DNA of 64,000 nt from CAVPDG01 sp963702535 (lineage in GTDB: Bacteria > Chloroflexota > Anaerolineae > Anaerolineales > UBA4823): the NCBI GenBank assembly GCA_963702535.1, contig CAVPDG010000004.1, positions 310,001 to 374,000 of the forward strand. The letters are read 5' to 3'. The notes beneath the pieces were generated by a model. The model did not search any database and was not told the DNA's origin. It worked only from the letters and a program-made list of their open reading frames with translations. Below are positions 28,071 to 37,644 of this stretch, in pieces. The first letter of the stretch is position 1, and each line of letters starts with the position of its first letter. Made by a program: the position numbers and the translations under genes.

Positions 28071-29079
28071 TGATCTACCTCAAACAGCTCCAGGGATGGC
28101 AAGACCTCGGCATCGAGCGTGATGACCACTTTACCGCGGGCGTGCCCCACGCCCAGGTAGCGCATCGCCTCTGCTGTCTCGCTCAGAGGGTACACCCGGT
28201 CGATGACCGGCTTCACGCTCCCCGCTTCGATCATCTCCTTCAATACCAGAAGGTCCGACTGGCTGGCGTGCGCCGCGACGTTACCCATCTTCTTCCCTCC
28301 ACCGCTCAGCAGCGACCCGAGCAGCATCGCCTGGAAGATCTGCGCTGGCTTGCCGCCCGCCATCACGTACACGCCGCCCGGCGCCAGGGCGCGCTTGTAA
28401 TGCGCCAGCGGGTGGAAGCCGTTCGCCGCCAGGATCAGGTCGTACTGCTGCCCGTTCTGCGTGAAATCCTGTTGGGTGTAGTCGATCACGTGGTCGGCGC
28501 CCAGCGCCTGCGCCTGCTCCAGGTTCGCGGGCTGCACACGGCGGTCACCTCTGCGCCAAGCGCTTTGGCGATCTGCAGCGCAAAGGTCCCCACACCGCCG
28601 GATGCCCCTTGCACCAGCACTTTTTGCCCGGGCTTGATCTGCCCCACATCGCGCAGCCCCTGCAGCGCCGTGATCCCTGCCATGGGCACCGCCGCCGCTT
28701 GTTCAAATGAGAGGTTCGCCGGCATGGGCGCCAGCAGCTTTTCCGGCGCCGCGGCGTACTCGGCGCACCCGCCGCCCCCGCTGGCGGCGATGTCGCCGAA
28801 CACCCTGTCGCCGGCCTTGAGCTGTTGGACGCCCTCGCCCACCGCCTCAACGACGCCGGCGATATCCGCCCCCAGCCCCGGGTTTTTCGGCTTGTTCAGC
28901 CCCCCGCCCATCAGCCGCACCAGGAAGATGTCTGCCGTGAGCATGTGCCAATCGTAAGCGTTGAGCGAGGCGGCGTGGATCTTCACCAGCGCCTCGCCCG
29001 GCTTGGGGGTTGGTTTTTCGATTTCCGCCAGCTCCAGAACGTCCGGCGTTCCGTAGCGGGTGTGGATGACCGCTTTCAT
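28064..29079 (-). CDS. NAD(P)-dependent MDR dehydrogenase, quinone-oxidoreductase-like (frameshifted)
   Basis: Third member of the local paralogue set, about 337 residues. Seen: MKAVIHTRYGTPDVLELAEIE, GLGADIAGVVEAVGEGV, GDRVFGDIAA, Rossmann motif VLVQGASGGVGTFALQIA, and in the second frame ALGADHVIDYTQQDFT and VKPVIDRVYPL. No structural-zinc cysteines, as in enoyl/quinone reductases. The frame changes near 28535, between TAVCS and PANLEQAQALG. GGAGG lies 6 bases before the ATG. It is closely similar in layout to both units at 23231-25225, implying local duplication. Confidence 0.85.
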
Positions 29080-29316
29080 GGGTTGCCTCCAGGCTGATAT
29101 GGGTCTGGTCGATTTCCTGAGTATACAAGCAAGATTTATCGCTGCGCACCGCTCTCTATTATTACAAAATCAATCCTGCTTGCACATGTTGGTCTCTCTA
29201 CCAGAAAACCGTTTCGTCCAGTAGTATAGCATTTCCTGACCCTTCGCTGCCTCGCTGATTCGCCGCCCCGCTGAATCGCTGACTATTCGAACTCGCTGAA
29301 TCCCCCTCCCCCGCGC

Positions 29317-29344
29317 TTGACACCTCCGCTTTTCCGGATATACT
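29317..29344 (+). promoter_or_regulatory. Promoter of the AlkD-like gene
   Basis: TTGACA (29317-29322) and TATACT (29339-29344) are separated by 16 bp, ending 24 bases before the ATG. This is close to sigma70 consensus. Confidence 0.6.
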
Positions 29345-29368
29345 CGCCAATCATTGGAGATTTCCTTC

Positions 29369-30054
29369 ATGCCTCCCCAGTCCAGCCCGGAGATCATCGC
29401 CCACCTGCACACCCTCGCCAACCCGGCCAACGTGGCGGGTATGCGCGCTACGGCATCAACCCGCAGAACACCCTGGGCATCTCGATCCCCGCCCTGCGCG
29501 ACACCGCCAAGAAGACCGGCAGGGATCACGCCCTGGCGCTGGAGCTGTGGGCTTCCGGCATCCACGAGGCGCGCATCCTGGCTGCCCTGGTCGACGAGCC
29601 TGCCCGTGTGACGCCTGAGCAGATGGACGCCTGGGCGGCGGATTTCAACTCCTGGGATGTCTGCGACCAGGTGTGCGCCAATCTCTTCGACCGCACCCCG
29701 CACGCCCCCACCAAAGCTTTGCAATGGAGCGAGCGCCCCGAGGAGTTCGTCAAGCGCGCCGGTTTTACCCTGATGGCTTGCCTTGCCTGGCACGATAAGC
29801 AGGCTCCCGACGCCCTCTTCGAGAGCTTCCTGCCCGCCATCCTGCGTGAATCCATCGACGAGCGCAACTTCGTCAAAAAAGCCGTCAATTGGGCTTTGCG
29901 CCAGATCGGCAAGCGTAACCGCCGCTTGAATGGCCTCGCCATCCAGGCAGCCTACGCCATGGCGCAGCTTCCGGGCAAGGCGCCGCGCTGGATCGCCCGT
30001 GACGCACTGCGCGAGCTGGCAGATCCCAAGACCCAATCTCGCTTCAAGGATTGA
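29369..30054 (+). CDS. DNA alkylation repair protein, AlkD-like HEAT-repeat (frameshifted)
   Basis: HEAT-like repeat DNA glycosylase family that recognises alkylated bases. Seen: MPPQSSPEIIAHLHTLANPANVAGM, then after a frame change near 29445 RYGINPQNTLGISIPALRDTAKK. This is followed by LWASGIHEARILAALVDEP, ADFNSWDVCDQVCANLF, AFTLMACLAWHDK-like and NFVKKAVNWALRQIGKRN, the conserved AlkD-family block. Total about 228 residues, normal for the family. A strong promoter lies just upstream. It is one of four alkylation-damage genes within 15 kb. Confidence 0.88.
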
Positions 30055-30061
30055 CCCGCCG

Positions 30062-30926
30062 GTGAGCTCCTCCTACCTTCTCCTCGGCGACCTGCGGGCG
30101 CACTACCTGGGCTGGAACCTGGCGGGCAAGGGTCGCCCCGCCGTCCTGCTCCACGGGCTGGCATCCAACGCCCGCATCTGGGAGCTGGCAGCCCCCTACC
30201 TGGCGGAGTCCGGGCTGCGCGTGTTCGCCCCCGACCTGCGCGGCCACGGCTTGAGCGACAAGCCCGATGGCGAAACACCTTCGACGTTTACGCTCGCGAC
30301 CTGGCGGCTTTTCTCAATCTGCTGGACCTGGAGCGCCCGCTGCTGGTGGGGCACTCCTGGGGCGCCATGCTCGCCCTGGATTACGCCGCCCGCTTCCCCG
30401 CCGGTCCGCGCTCCCCGGCGGGCTTGTCCTGGTGGATGGCGCTCTCAACCAGCTCGATGACTTCCCCGGCGCCACCTGGGAGAGCGTCAGCGAGCGCCTG
30501 GCGCCGCCCCGCCTGGCGGGCATGCCCCTGGATGCCTTCCTGGATCGCTTACATAGCCCGAACCCACGCTGGCAGCCGGACGAGCAAGCCGAGCAGATCA
30601 TCCTGGCGAATTTCGAGATCGCCGAGGACGATACCATATCCCCCCGCCTGACCTTCGAGCGCCACATGCAGATCGTGCGCGCCATGTGGGAGTTCCCCAC
30701 CTATGCCCGCTTCGCGCAGGTGCGCTGTCCCGTCCTGGCGCTGCCCGCCCAGCCAGCCCCGCCGCTATCTCAAATGGAGCAGGAGTACCTGGAGCGCAAG
30801 CAGAGCGGCGCCGAGAAGGTGCTGGCTGCCAACCCTGCCGTGCGCCTGCACTGGATGGAGAACGCCATCCACGACATTCCCCTCCAGCAGCCCCAGGTGC
30901 TCGCCGGCCTCTCTCATCGACTTTGA
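30062..30926 (+). CDS. Alpha/beta hydrolase (multiple frameshifts)
   Basis: Hydrolase of about 288 residues spread over three frames. Seen: AVLLHGLASNARIWELAAPYL and VFAPDLRGHGLSDKPDGE in the first frame. LVGHSWGAMLALDYAARFP, the nucleophile elbow, is in the second. LVLVDGALNQLDDFPGATWE to RLHWMENAIHDIPLQQP, with the catalytic His, is in the third. Changes fall near 30270-30285 and 30400-30425. The start is taken as GTG 30062, 7 bases after the AlkD stop, with no clear ribosome-binding site. The real C-terminus may also run on in another frame (SLIDFERF). Substrate unknown. Confidence 0.72.
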
Positions 30927-30994
30927 GCGTTTCCCTTCCCGGTTGAGCTGGAAGGATAGGTTTAGCTGTTTCATATCTCATGCAAAAAGTAAAA

Positions 30995-31069
30995 ACCACA
31001 GAGCCACAGAGTACACCGAGTTTTTAAATACGGAACCTGTTTGCTCTGTGCTCTCTGTGTCTCTGCGGT
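30995..31069. repeat. Intergenic CACAGAG inverted repeat
   Basis: Arms 30995-31020 (ACCACAGAGCCACAGAG...) and 31044-31069 (...CTCTGTGTCTCTGCGGT) form a long imperfect hairpin with internal CACAGAG repetition. Such elements recur between genes in many environmental bacteria. No coding signal lies here. Confidence 0.6.
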
Positions 31070-31105
31070 GAGATTTTGTTGATGATCGGAAAAGGAACTT
31101 TACGG

Positions 31106-31546
31106 ATGATGGATTACACCCTTCGACCGGCAAGCCAGGCTGACTTCCCAGCCATCAAAGCCCTCATCCACCTCGTGCACATCAACCCCACCGGGCTGGA
31201 CTGGCGGCGCTTCTGGTGGCGGTCAGCCCGCAGGGCGAGCTGGTCGGCTGCGGGCAGATCAAGCCGCAGGGTGAGCTGCGCATCCTTGCCTCCATCGCCG
31301 TCGCTCCCCGCCTGGCGCGGGCGGGGCGTGGCGCGCCGGATCATCGAGCGCCTGCTCGCCGAGAGCCAGGGACCTCTCTACCTGACCTGCCGCCTCCACC
31401 TGGAGCCTTTCTATCAAAAATTTGGCTTCACAACCCTCGCCCTGGGCGAGATGCCGGCCTCTTTGCGCCGCCTGAGCCGCTTTGCGCGCTTGCTGCGCCG
31501 TCTGAAGCTGCTGGATGAAGAGATGCTGGTGATGTTCCGCCCTTAG
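31106..31546 (+). CDS. GNAT-family N-acetyltransferase (frameshifted out and back)
   Basis: Acetyltransferase of about 147 residues. Seen: MMDYTLRPASQADFPAIKALIH at the N-terminus. In a second frame from about 31210 comes VAVSPQGELVGCGQIKPQGELRILASIAVAP, the central GNAT strands. Back in the first frame are RGRGVARRIIERLLAES, the acetyl-CoA P-loop-like block with R-G-x-G-x-A, and LHLEPFYQKFGF. Shifts lie near 31205 and 31315. AAGGA lies about 9 bases before ATG 31106. Acceptor substrate unknown. It converges with the GMC gene, overlapping by 4 bp. Confidence 0.8.
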   Translation: MMDYTLRPASQADFPAIKALIHLVHINPTGLDWRRFWWRSARRASWSAAGRSSRRVSCASLPPSPSLPAWRGRGVARRIIERLLAESQGPLYLTCRLHLEPFYQKFGFTTLALGEMPASLRRLSRFARLLRRLKLLDEEMLVMFRP

Positions 31547-33248
31547 CTGGCGGGGGCGCTCTCGAGACCGGCTGCCTCTGTCGCTGCTGCTCTTACACCC
31601 AGCGGCGCTCGCACGGGCGTCCCGGGCTTGGGCGGTACCAGGCTCATGGCGTATTCCGCCAGGGCGGTGATCGTCAGGCTGGGGTTCACCCCGGGGTTGG
31701 CGGGCATGATCGCCCCGTCGGCGACGTAAAGCCCGGGGTATCCGTGTATCTGGCAGTCCAGCCCCACCACGCCCTCCTCGGCGTCCCGCCCGAAGGGCAC
31801 GCCGCCCAGGATGTGCGCGGTCATGGGGATGTTCAGCAGGCTCTCGTTGACCGACGCCGCCGGGATGCCGTTCACCCGCTGGGCGAAGGAGCGCGTCACC
31901 CGGTGCCCGGACTCGATCTGCGCCGGGATCGGGTGCTCCTGGGCGATGGAGGTCACCAGCCTGCGCCGGAAGAGGGTGAAGATATCCCGCCCCGGGCGCA
32001 TGCGCACGAAGTTGTCCTCCGTCTGCATCACCAGCACGATGGTGCTGTAGCGCGCCCACCCCGGCAGCACGTGCGTGCGTAAAAGGTCCAGCGGGTGGGT
32101 GATCACCTTCCACAGCCCGTGCAGCAGGTGGCTGAGCGCCCCGCCGCTCGTCTCCACCAGGGGCCAGGAAAGGAAGCGCATCAGGGATGAGCCATCCGGG
32201 TAGCGCACCGGCTCGATCGCCGTCACCGGGTCTGCCATGAAGATCGAGGTGATCGCCACGCCCTTCGAGTAGTCCACGTCACGCTCGCGCGTGGAGACGC
32301 CCATCAGCGCTTCGCTATTGGTGCGCACCAGGTCGCCCAGGCGCGGCGAGATGTCCGGCAGCGAGCGCGTCTCGTCCCGGCAGTGGAAGAGCAGCTTCAG
32401 CGTGCCGATCGTCCCCGCCGCAAAGACCACGTTGCGCGCCGCGCACGCGCTTCTCGTTGCGCTTGAGCCAGGCAGTGGTGCGGTGGTACGCCACCTCGTA
32501 GCGCGCCCCGTCCGGCTGCCCCTCGCGGCAGGGGCTGCACGTTGTGCGCTTCAGCCTCGGCGCGGATCTCCGCCCCCCATTTCTCGGCGAAGTACAGGTA
32601 ATTCTTCATCAGGGTGTTCTTGGCGTTCTCCCGGCAGCCGACCATGCACGCCCCGCAGTAGTTGCAGGTGCGGCGCTCTGGACCCGCTCCGGCGAAGTAG
32701 GGGTCGGGCAACGGGTCGCCGGGCTTGCTGCCCTGTGCGGCGAAGAGCACGCCCACCTCGGTCGGGCGGAACGTGTCCTCGTTCCCCACCTCCCGGGCGA
32801 TGGCTTGCATCACCTCGTCCGCCGGTGTGAATTGCGGGTTGGGCGCCACGCCCAGCATGCGCCGGGCGGTGTCGTAGTGCGGCAGCAAGATGTTTTTCCA
32901 ATCTGCCAGGTGCTTCCAGGCAGGGTTGGCAAACAAGATTTCGTCCGGCTGCATCAAGACGTTGGCGTAGCCCAGCGACCCGCCGCCCACGCCGCTGCCG
33001 TGCAGCACCCACACATTCTTGAATGGGCTGATTTGCAGCACGCCGAAGCAGCGCAGCGCCGGCGCCCACAGGTACTTGGTCACATGCCAGTTGGTGGTGG
33101 CGAAATCCTCGTCCTCGAAGCGCTTGCCGCGTTCCAGCACCAGCACGCGGTAGCCCTTCTCCGCCAGGCGCATCGCCGCCACACTGCCGCCGAAGCCCGA
33201 GCCGATCACGATGTAGTCGAAGGCGTCTTGTTCTTGCTTTGCAGCCAT
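31543..33248 (-). CDS. GMC-family oxidoreductase, cholesterol-oxidase-like, with cysteine cluster (frameshifted)
   Basis: FAD-dependent alcohol oxidoreductase of about 567 residues. Seen: FAD motif DYIVIGSGFGGSVAAMRLAEKG with LVLERG, GSGVGGGSLGYANV, and RRTCNYCGACMVGCRENAKN. This last block has four cysteines in a C-x2-C-x2-C-x3-C arrangement seen in a subset of GMC proteins and is possibly an iron-sulfur site. In the second frame are VVFAAGTIGTLKLL, HILGGVPFGRDAEEGV and GLYVADGAIMPANPGVNPSLTI, the C-terminal GMC signature with the catalytic-type Asn-Pro. The frame changes between about 32430 and 32535. Alcohol or sterol substrate not deducible. Confidence 0.85.
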
Positions 33249-33334
33249 CCTGCCCCTCCCTTATCGCATGTTAGTACGGGTTGGACCCCCGCCCGCTCTT
33301 GCCTCGCTTGTGGGTCGTGCCGGCGGTTCTCTGC

Positions 33335-34540
33335 TTATTCGACTTCGATCGCCATCGCCACCGCTTCGCCGCCGCCCAGGCACAGCGTGGCGATGCCCCT
33401 GTGCTTGCCGCGCTCCTTCAGGGCGTAGATCAGGGTGGTGAGGATGCGCGCCCCGCTGGCGCCGATGGGGTGCCCCAGGGCGATGCCGCCGCCGTGCACG
33501 TTCACGTATTCCCAGTCCCAACCCTGGTCTGCCAGGGCGTAGCCGTCCGCCAGCACCTGCGCCGCGAAGGCTTCGTTGATCTCGATCAGGTCGACCTGCG
33601 CCAGGCTCCAGCCCACTTTTTCCAGCAGGCGCGGGATGGCGCGCGCCGGGGCGATGAACAAATATTTAGGCTCCACCGCCGCCTGGGCGTATCCCACGAT
33701 GCGCGCCAGGGGTTGGCGCCCGATCTGCTGCGCCTTCTCCCGGCTGGCGACCACCACCGCCGCCGCGCCGTCATTCAGACCCGGGGCGTTGCCGGCGGTG
33801 ACTTTGCCGTCCTTGATAAAAGCTGGCTTGAGCTTCGCCAGGGCTTCCAGGGTCGTATCCCGCCGCGGCGTCTCATCGGTGTCGAAGAGCGTCGTCTCGC
33901 CCTTTTTCCCTGGCAGCTCCACCGGGGCGATCTCCGCCTTGAACTTGCCCGCATCGCTGGCGGCGATGGCTTTCTGGTGGCTGCGCAGGGCGAACTCGTC
34001 CATCGCCTGGCGCGTGACCTCGTACTCGTCGGCGATGAACTCGGCGGAGTTGCCCATGCCCCAATCCTCGAAGGGGTCCCACAGCCCGTCGAGCAGCAGC
34101 GCATCCGTGAGCTGGGCGTGCCCGAAGCGCAGCCCGCCGCCGCGCCCGTCCACCAGGTAGGGGGCGCGGCTCATGCTCTCCATCCCGCCGGTCACAAACA
34201 GGCTGCCATCCCCGGCTTTGATGGCTTGCGCCGCCAGCATCACCGCTTTCAGTCCCGAGCCGCACACCTTGTTGATCGTGGTCGCCCCTACCGAGGCGGG
34301 CAGCCCGGCGAAGATCGCCGCCTGGCGGGCGGGCGCCTGCCCCTCGCCGGCGGAGACGACGTTGCCCATGATCACCTCATCGATCTCGGCTGGGTCTGGC
34401 AGGTTGGCGCGCGCCACGGCTGCCTTGATGGCAATCGCCCCCAGGCGCGGCGCAGGTAAGCTGCTCAGGCTGCCCTGGAAGCGCCCGCTCGGCGTGCGCG
34501 CCGCGCTCAGGATAACGACTTCGTTTGAATTTCTGGACAT
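33335..34540 (-). CDS. Acetyl-CoA C-acetyltransferase (thiolase)
   Basis: A 401-residue thiolase that condenses or cleaves acetoacetyl-CoA or longer 3-ketoacyl-CoA. Seen: VVILSAARTPSGRFQGSL, active-site Cys in TTINKVCGSGLKAVMLA, GGMESMSRAPYL, NEAFAAQ, His in HGGGIALGHPIGASGARI and the second Cys in ATLCLGGGEAVAM. All catalytic residues are intact. ATG 34540 has AGGAGGA 7 bases upstream. It follows the HIT gene by 53 bases in the same direction. A second thiolase lies at 46454. Confidence 0.95.
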   Translation of the reverse strand: MSRNSNEVVILSAARTPSGRFQGSLSSLPAPRLGAIAIKAAVARANLPDPAEIDEVIMGNVVSAGEGQAPARQAAIFAGLPASVGATTINKVCGSGLKAVMLAAQAIKAGDGSLFVTGGMESMSRAPYLVDGRGGGLRFGHAQLTDALLLDGLWDPFEDWGMGNSAEFIADEYEVTRQAMDEFALRSHQKAIAASDAGKFKAEIAPVELPGKKGETTLFDTDETPRRDTTLEALAKLKPAFIKDGKVTAGNAPGLNDGAAAVVVASREKAQQIGRQPLARIVGYAQAAVEPKYLFIAPARAIPRLLEKVGWSLAQVDLIEINEAFAAQVLADGYALADQGWDWEYVNVHGGGIALGHPIGASGARILTTLIYALKERGKHRGIATLCLGGGEAVAMAIEVE

Positions 34541-34593
34541 GCTGGTTCCTCCTGGATGGTCTGTGTACAGGTCGCAAGGGCCAGCGATGCCGT

Positions 34594-35082
34594 TTAAGCC
34601 CTGTTTGCCCAAGCCTGGCTGACTCTGCGACAGGTATCTTCCAGCAATTCGGGAAGCACGCGCGTCGCGCCCAGTGAGGACATGAAGTTGGTGTCCCCCA
34701 CCCAGCGCGGCACCACGTGCAGGTGGATGTGCCCGGTAATGCCGGCTCCGGCGGCTTCGCCCAGGTTGAGTCCGGCGTTGTATCCCTGCGGGTGGTAGAC
34801 TTCCTCCAGCACCTCAATCGACTGGGTGAGCAGGTCCATGATCTCCAGGCGCGTATCCGCGTCCAGCTCTTCCAGCGTGGCGGCGTGCACGTACGGCACG
34901 ATCATCAGGTGACCGCTCGTGTACGGGTACCTGTTGAGGATGACAAAAGTGGTTTTGCCACGGTAGACGATCAGGCTTTCCAGGTCGTTGCCGCGGCTCA
35001 GCTCATTACAGAATACGCAACCCGGTTCTTTGTTATGACTTTGGATGTAGACCATGCGCCAGGGAGACCAAATATGTTCCAT
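34594..35082 (-). CDS. HIT-family nucleotide-binding protein (Ap4A phosphorylase/hydrolase-like)
   Basis: A 162-residue histidine-triad protein. Seen: MEHIWSPWRMVYIQ at the start, a zinc-type CVFC pair, YPYTSGHLMIVPYVHAATLEEL, and the triad GHIHLHVVPRW near residue 137. This layout (HIT with MxxxWSPWR start) is that of the actinobacterial and Chloroflexi Ap4A phosphorylase-like group. ATG 35082 is the family-typical start. It acts on nucleotides in the cytoplasm. It is divergent from xseA. Confidence 0.9.
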   Translation of the reverse strand: MEHIWSPWRMVYIQSHNKEPGCVFCNELSRGNDLESLIVYRGKTTFVILNRYPYTSGHLMIVPYVHAATLEELDADTRLEIMDLLTQSIEVLEEVYHPQGYNAGLNLGEAAGAGITGHIHLHVVPRWVGDTNFMSSLGATRVLPELLEDTCRRVSQAWANRA

Positions 35083-35175
35083 GTAAGTTTTAGGATAGTG
35101 GCTTTTGATTATGCCAGAATTCTTTATCTCGAGATGATCTGTTATTTTAGCAAACAATTGGGATGCGTGGAATAG

Positions 35176-35204
35176 TTGACAGGCGGCTGGAAGGGGAGTA
35201 TCCT
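35176..35204 (+). promoter_or_regulatory. Promoter of the xseA operon
   Basis: TTGACA (35176-35181) and TATCCT (35199-35204) with exactly 17 bp between them lie 24 bases before the xseA ATG. Confidence 0.6.
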
Positions 35205-35227
35205 CCATTCTCGGTGCGCACCCGCCT

Positions 35228-36448
35228 ATGAGCCAGCTATCTTTCTTCGAGCCGCCTACCTGGAGCGTTTCGGAGATCACCCGTTACCTGCACGACCTGT
35301 TGGGCAGCGACCCTGCCCTGCAGGGGCTGTGGGTGTACGGCGAGGTCTCCAACCTGTCTCGCCCTGCCTCCGGGCACATCTATTTCACCCTCAAGGATGC
35401 CGGCGCCACGCTGCGCTGCGTGATGTGGCGCAACCTGGTCTTGCGCCAGCCCTTCCTGCCGCGTGAAGGCGATGCCATCGAAGCGCACGGCTCCATTGAA
35501 ATTTACGAAGCCGGCGGGCAGTACCAGTTGTACGCCGACCTGCTGCGTCCTGCCGGGGAAGGCGTGCTCTTTCGCGAGTTTATGCGCCTCAAGGCGCAGC
35601 TCGAAGCTGAGGGGCTGTTCGACCCGCAGCGCAAGCGCCCCATACCCAAATGGCCCCGGCGCATCGGCATCGTCACCTCGCCCAGCGGCGCCGCGCTGCG
35701 CGATATGCTCAACACCCTGCGGCGGCGCTACCCGCTGGCGCAGGTGGTGCTGGCGCCCACGCCCGTGCAGGGCGATGAAGCCCCGCCGGGCATCGTCAAT
35801 GCGCTGCAGGCGCTCAACCGGCTCGTCCAGCCGGATGTCATCTTGCTGGCACGCGGCGGCGGCTCCATCGAAGACCTGTGGGCTTTCAACGACGAGCGCG
35901 TGGCACGCGCCATCGCCGCATCCGCCGCGCCCGTGATCAGCGGGGTGGGTCACGAGACCGACTTCACCATTGCCGATTTCACCGCCGACCTGCGCGCCCC
36001 CACGCCCACCGCCGCCGCCGAGCTGGCAACCCCCAACCGGGCTGACTTGTTCCCCCTGCTCGCCGACCTGCGCGGGCGGCTGGAGCGCGCCCTTACGGTT
36101 GAGCTGGATGGGCGGCGCTCAGAGCTGGCAGGCGCGAAGAACAGCCTCAGCCTGCACTCGCCGCGCAATACCATCCGCAACGACCGCCAGCGCCTGGATG
36201 ATCTCACCCGGCGGGCGGGCGCCGCCGCAAGCCATGCCCTCGCTCTGCAACGCGCCCGGTTGGATGGCTGGGACCGGCGCTTGCTGGCTTTGAATCCCCT
36301 GGCGGTGCTCCAGCGCGGCTATGCTGTGGTCACGCACCCCGATGGCGGGCTGGTCGTCTCGGCGTCGCAGGTGACCCCCGGCGATGCCATCCGCGTGCGC
36401 CTGGGCGACGGCGGCTTCCCCGCTCGCGTCGAGCCTGAAGCGGAATAG
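35228..36448 (+). CDS. xseA: Exodeoxyribonuclease VII large subunit
   Basis: A 406-residue catalytic subunit of ExoVII, a single-strand DNA exonuclease in repair and recombination. Seen: N-terminal OB-fold (SEITRYLHDLLGSDPALQGLWVYGEVSNL, GHIYFTLKD), then PKWPRRIGIVTSPSGAALRDML, DVILLARGGGSIEDLWAFNDE and PVISGVGHETDFTIADFTADLRAPTPTAAAEL, the catalytic core. C-terminal NPLAVLQRGYAVV follows. Length is normal. It is followed by a small membrane protein and xseB in the same direction. Confidence 0.97.
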   Translation: MSQLSFFEPPTWSVSEITRYLHDLLGSDPALQGLWVYGEVSNLSRPASGHIYFTLKDAGATLRCVMWRNLVLRQPFLPREGDAIEAHGSIEIYEAGGQYQLYADLLRPAGEGVLFREFMRLKAQLEAEGLFDPQRKRPIPKWPRRIGIVTSPSGAALRDMLNTLRRRYPLAQVVLAPTPVQGDEAPPGIVNALQALNRLVQPDVILLARGGGSIEDLWAFNDERVARAIAASAAPVISGVGHETDFTIADFTADLRAPTPTAAAELATPNRADLFPLLADLRGRLERALTVELDGRRSELAGAKNSLSLHSPRNTIRNDRQRLDDLTRRAGAAASHALALQRARLDGWDRRLLALNPLAVLQRGYAVVTHPDGGLVVSASQVTPGDAIRVRLGDGGFPARVEPEAE

Positions 36449-36463
36449 GATCGTGTGGTATTG

Positions 36464-36934
36464 ATGGATAGCATAAACTTGACCCCAGAACAAACCCAGG
36501 AGCTCACCGAGCTGGTGGAAACGTTGAATGAAAATTTGCGCTCGGCCGCCTCCGTAAGCGCCGAGCGGGCATTTGGCATTGGCTGCAGCCTTGGCTTGAT
36601 GCTGGTGGTGGTGGTGGCTCTGGTGCTCTACTCGCTGCGCATTATGAACTTGATCCTGGCGGTGCTGGTGGGCATCATGTCTGTCATGTTCCTGGTCGGG
36701 GTCGCATCGCTGCTGTCTTCGATTGCCCGGGCCAACACATTGAAGCGCACCTACCAGCGCGAGGTCGAGCCGGAGATCAACCGTTTTACCAACCGGGCAG
36801 GCATATCGCGCCAGCAGTTCGACACCTTCGCCTTCCAGGTCTTGCCCGATGGCGCCCCCCTGCAGATCTTTCTAAAACCGTTGCCCGAGCAGGTTGGTGC
36901 GGCTGCGGCAGAAGAGAATCAGGTTGAAAAATGA
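36464..36934 (+). CDS. Small two-helix membrane protein of unknown function
   Basis: A 156-residue protein with an acidic N-terminus (DSINLTPEQTQELTELVETL), two adjacent membrane helices (about 40-60 and 64-90) and a soluble basic C-terminal half. It lies between xseA and xseB, its stop overlapping the xseB ATG by 4 bp. No family was recognised. ATG 36464 is preferred, but GTG 36455 in the same frame is possible because GGA sits at 36448-36450. Interrupting xseAB by a membrane gene is unusual. Confidence 0.6.
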   Translation: MDSINLTPEQTQELTELVETLNENLRSAASVSAERAFGIGCSLGLMLVVVVALVLYSLRIMNLILAVLVGIMSVMFLVGVASLLSSIARANTLKRTYQREVEPEINRFTNRAGISRQQFDTFAFQVLPDGAPLQIFLKPLPEQVGAAAAEENQVEK

Positions 36935-37186
36935 ACGATACAACTACCCGTGTACCCGCTGAAAACACACCGCTGGACCATCTGACCTACGAGCAGGCTT
37001 TTGCCGAGCTGGAAGCCAGTGTGGCTGCGCTCGAAATCTGGGCAGCACCCGCTGGAGGAGACCCTGCGCCTCTTCGAGCGCGGCCAGGAGCTGGTGCGTC
37101 ATTGCGCCAGCCTGCTGGACCAGGCGGAGCTGAAGCTCCAGCGCCTCAGCGGAGAGATGTTGGAGGATTTCACGCCTCCGGCGTGA
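36931..37186 (+). CDS. xseB: Exodeoxyribonuclease VII small subunit (frameshifted)
   Basis: Small helical subunit that assembles on XseA. Seen: LTYEQAFAELEASVAALE, then in the next frame SGQHPLEETLRLFERGQELVRHCASLLDQAELKLQ, together the whole XseB domain, about 84 residues. The frame changes near 37038, where GAAATCTGGG with one A removed gives continuous LESGQHPLEE. A homopolymer error is the likeliest cause. ATGA overlap with the upstream membrane gene suggests coupled translation. Confidence 0.92.
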
Positions 37187-37191
37187 TCGGG

Positions 37192-37644
37192 ATGGTCATT
37201 TCTGGAGTTCTAGCCAACTACGTTCTGATCGCCGCGCTGCTTGCCTGGGCGATTGCTCAGACGATCAAAGTGCCGGTGTATTACCTGCAACACCGGCGCT
37301 GGAATTGGGCGATCCTGCTCAGCCCCGGCGGCATGCCCAGCTCGCACACCGCCTTGGTGACAGCCGCCGCACATGCCATTGGCTTGTTCGTCGGGTTTAG
37401 TACGCCTCTCTTCGCCCTGGCGGTGGTGGTCGCCATTGTGGTGGTCTACGACGCTACCGGCATCCGCCGCCAGGCGGGGCTCCAGGCAGCGCTGATCAAC
37501 CTGATGATCCGCGACCTCGCCAGCGGTCATCCGTTGAAAAGCGAAAAGTTGCGGGAAGTTCTCGGGCACACTCCCTTGGAAGCCCTGGGAGGTGTGTTCC
37601 TGGGCATCGCGACCGCCCAGGCGGTCTGGCTCCTGGCGGGCTAA
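37192..37644 (+). CDS. Divergent PAP2 / DUF212 family membrane phosphatase-like protein
   Basis: A 150-residue membrane protein of the YuiD/DUF212 type, related to acid phosphatase and vanadium haloperoxidase. Seen: VLIAALLAWAIAQTIKVPVYYLQHRRWNW, SPGGMPSSHTALVTAAAHAIG (the conserved SSH motif), VVVYDATGIRRQAG and LREVLGHTPLEALGGVFLG. Members may act on polyprenyl or lipid phosphates, but no function is proven. ATG 37192 lies 5 bases after the xseB stop; GTG 37183 is an alternative. It overlaps the convergent murJ gene by 4 bp. Confidence 0.85.
   Translation: MVISGVLANYVLIAALLAWAIAQTIKVPVYYLQHRRWNWAILLSPGGMPSSHTALVTAAAHAIGLFVGFSTPLFALAVVVAIVVVYDATGIRRQAGLQAALINLMIRDLASGHPLKSEKLREVLGHTPLEALGGVFLGIATAQAVWLLAG

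Noticed and set aside
29245..29303. Repeated CGCTGA-type motif before the AlkD-like gene
   Set aside because: Short and irregular, with no consistent period or symmetry. Not enough to call a repeat element.
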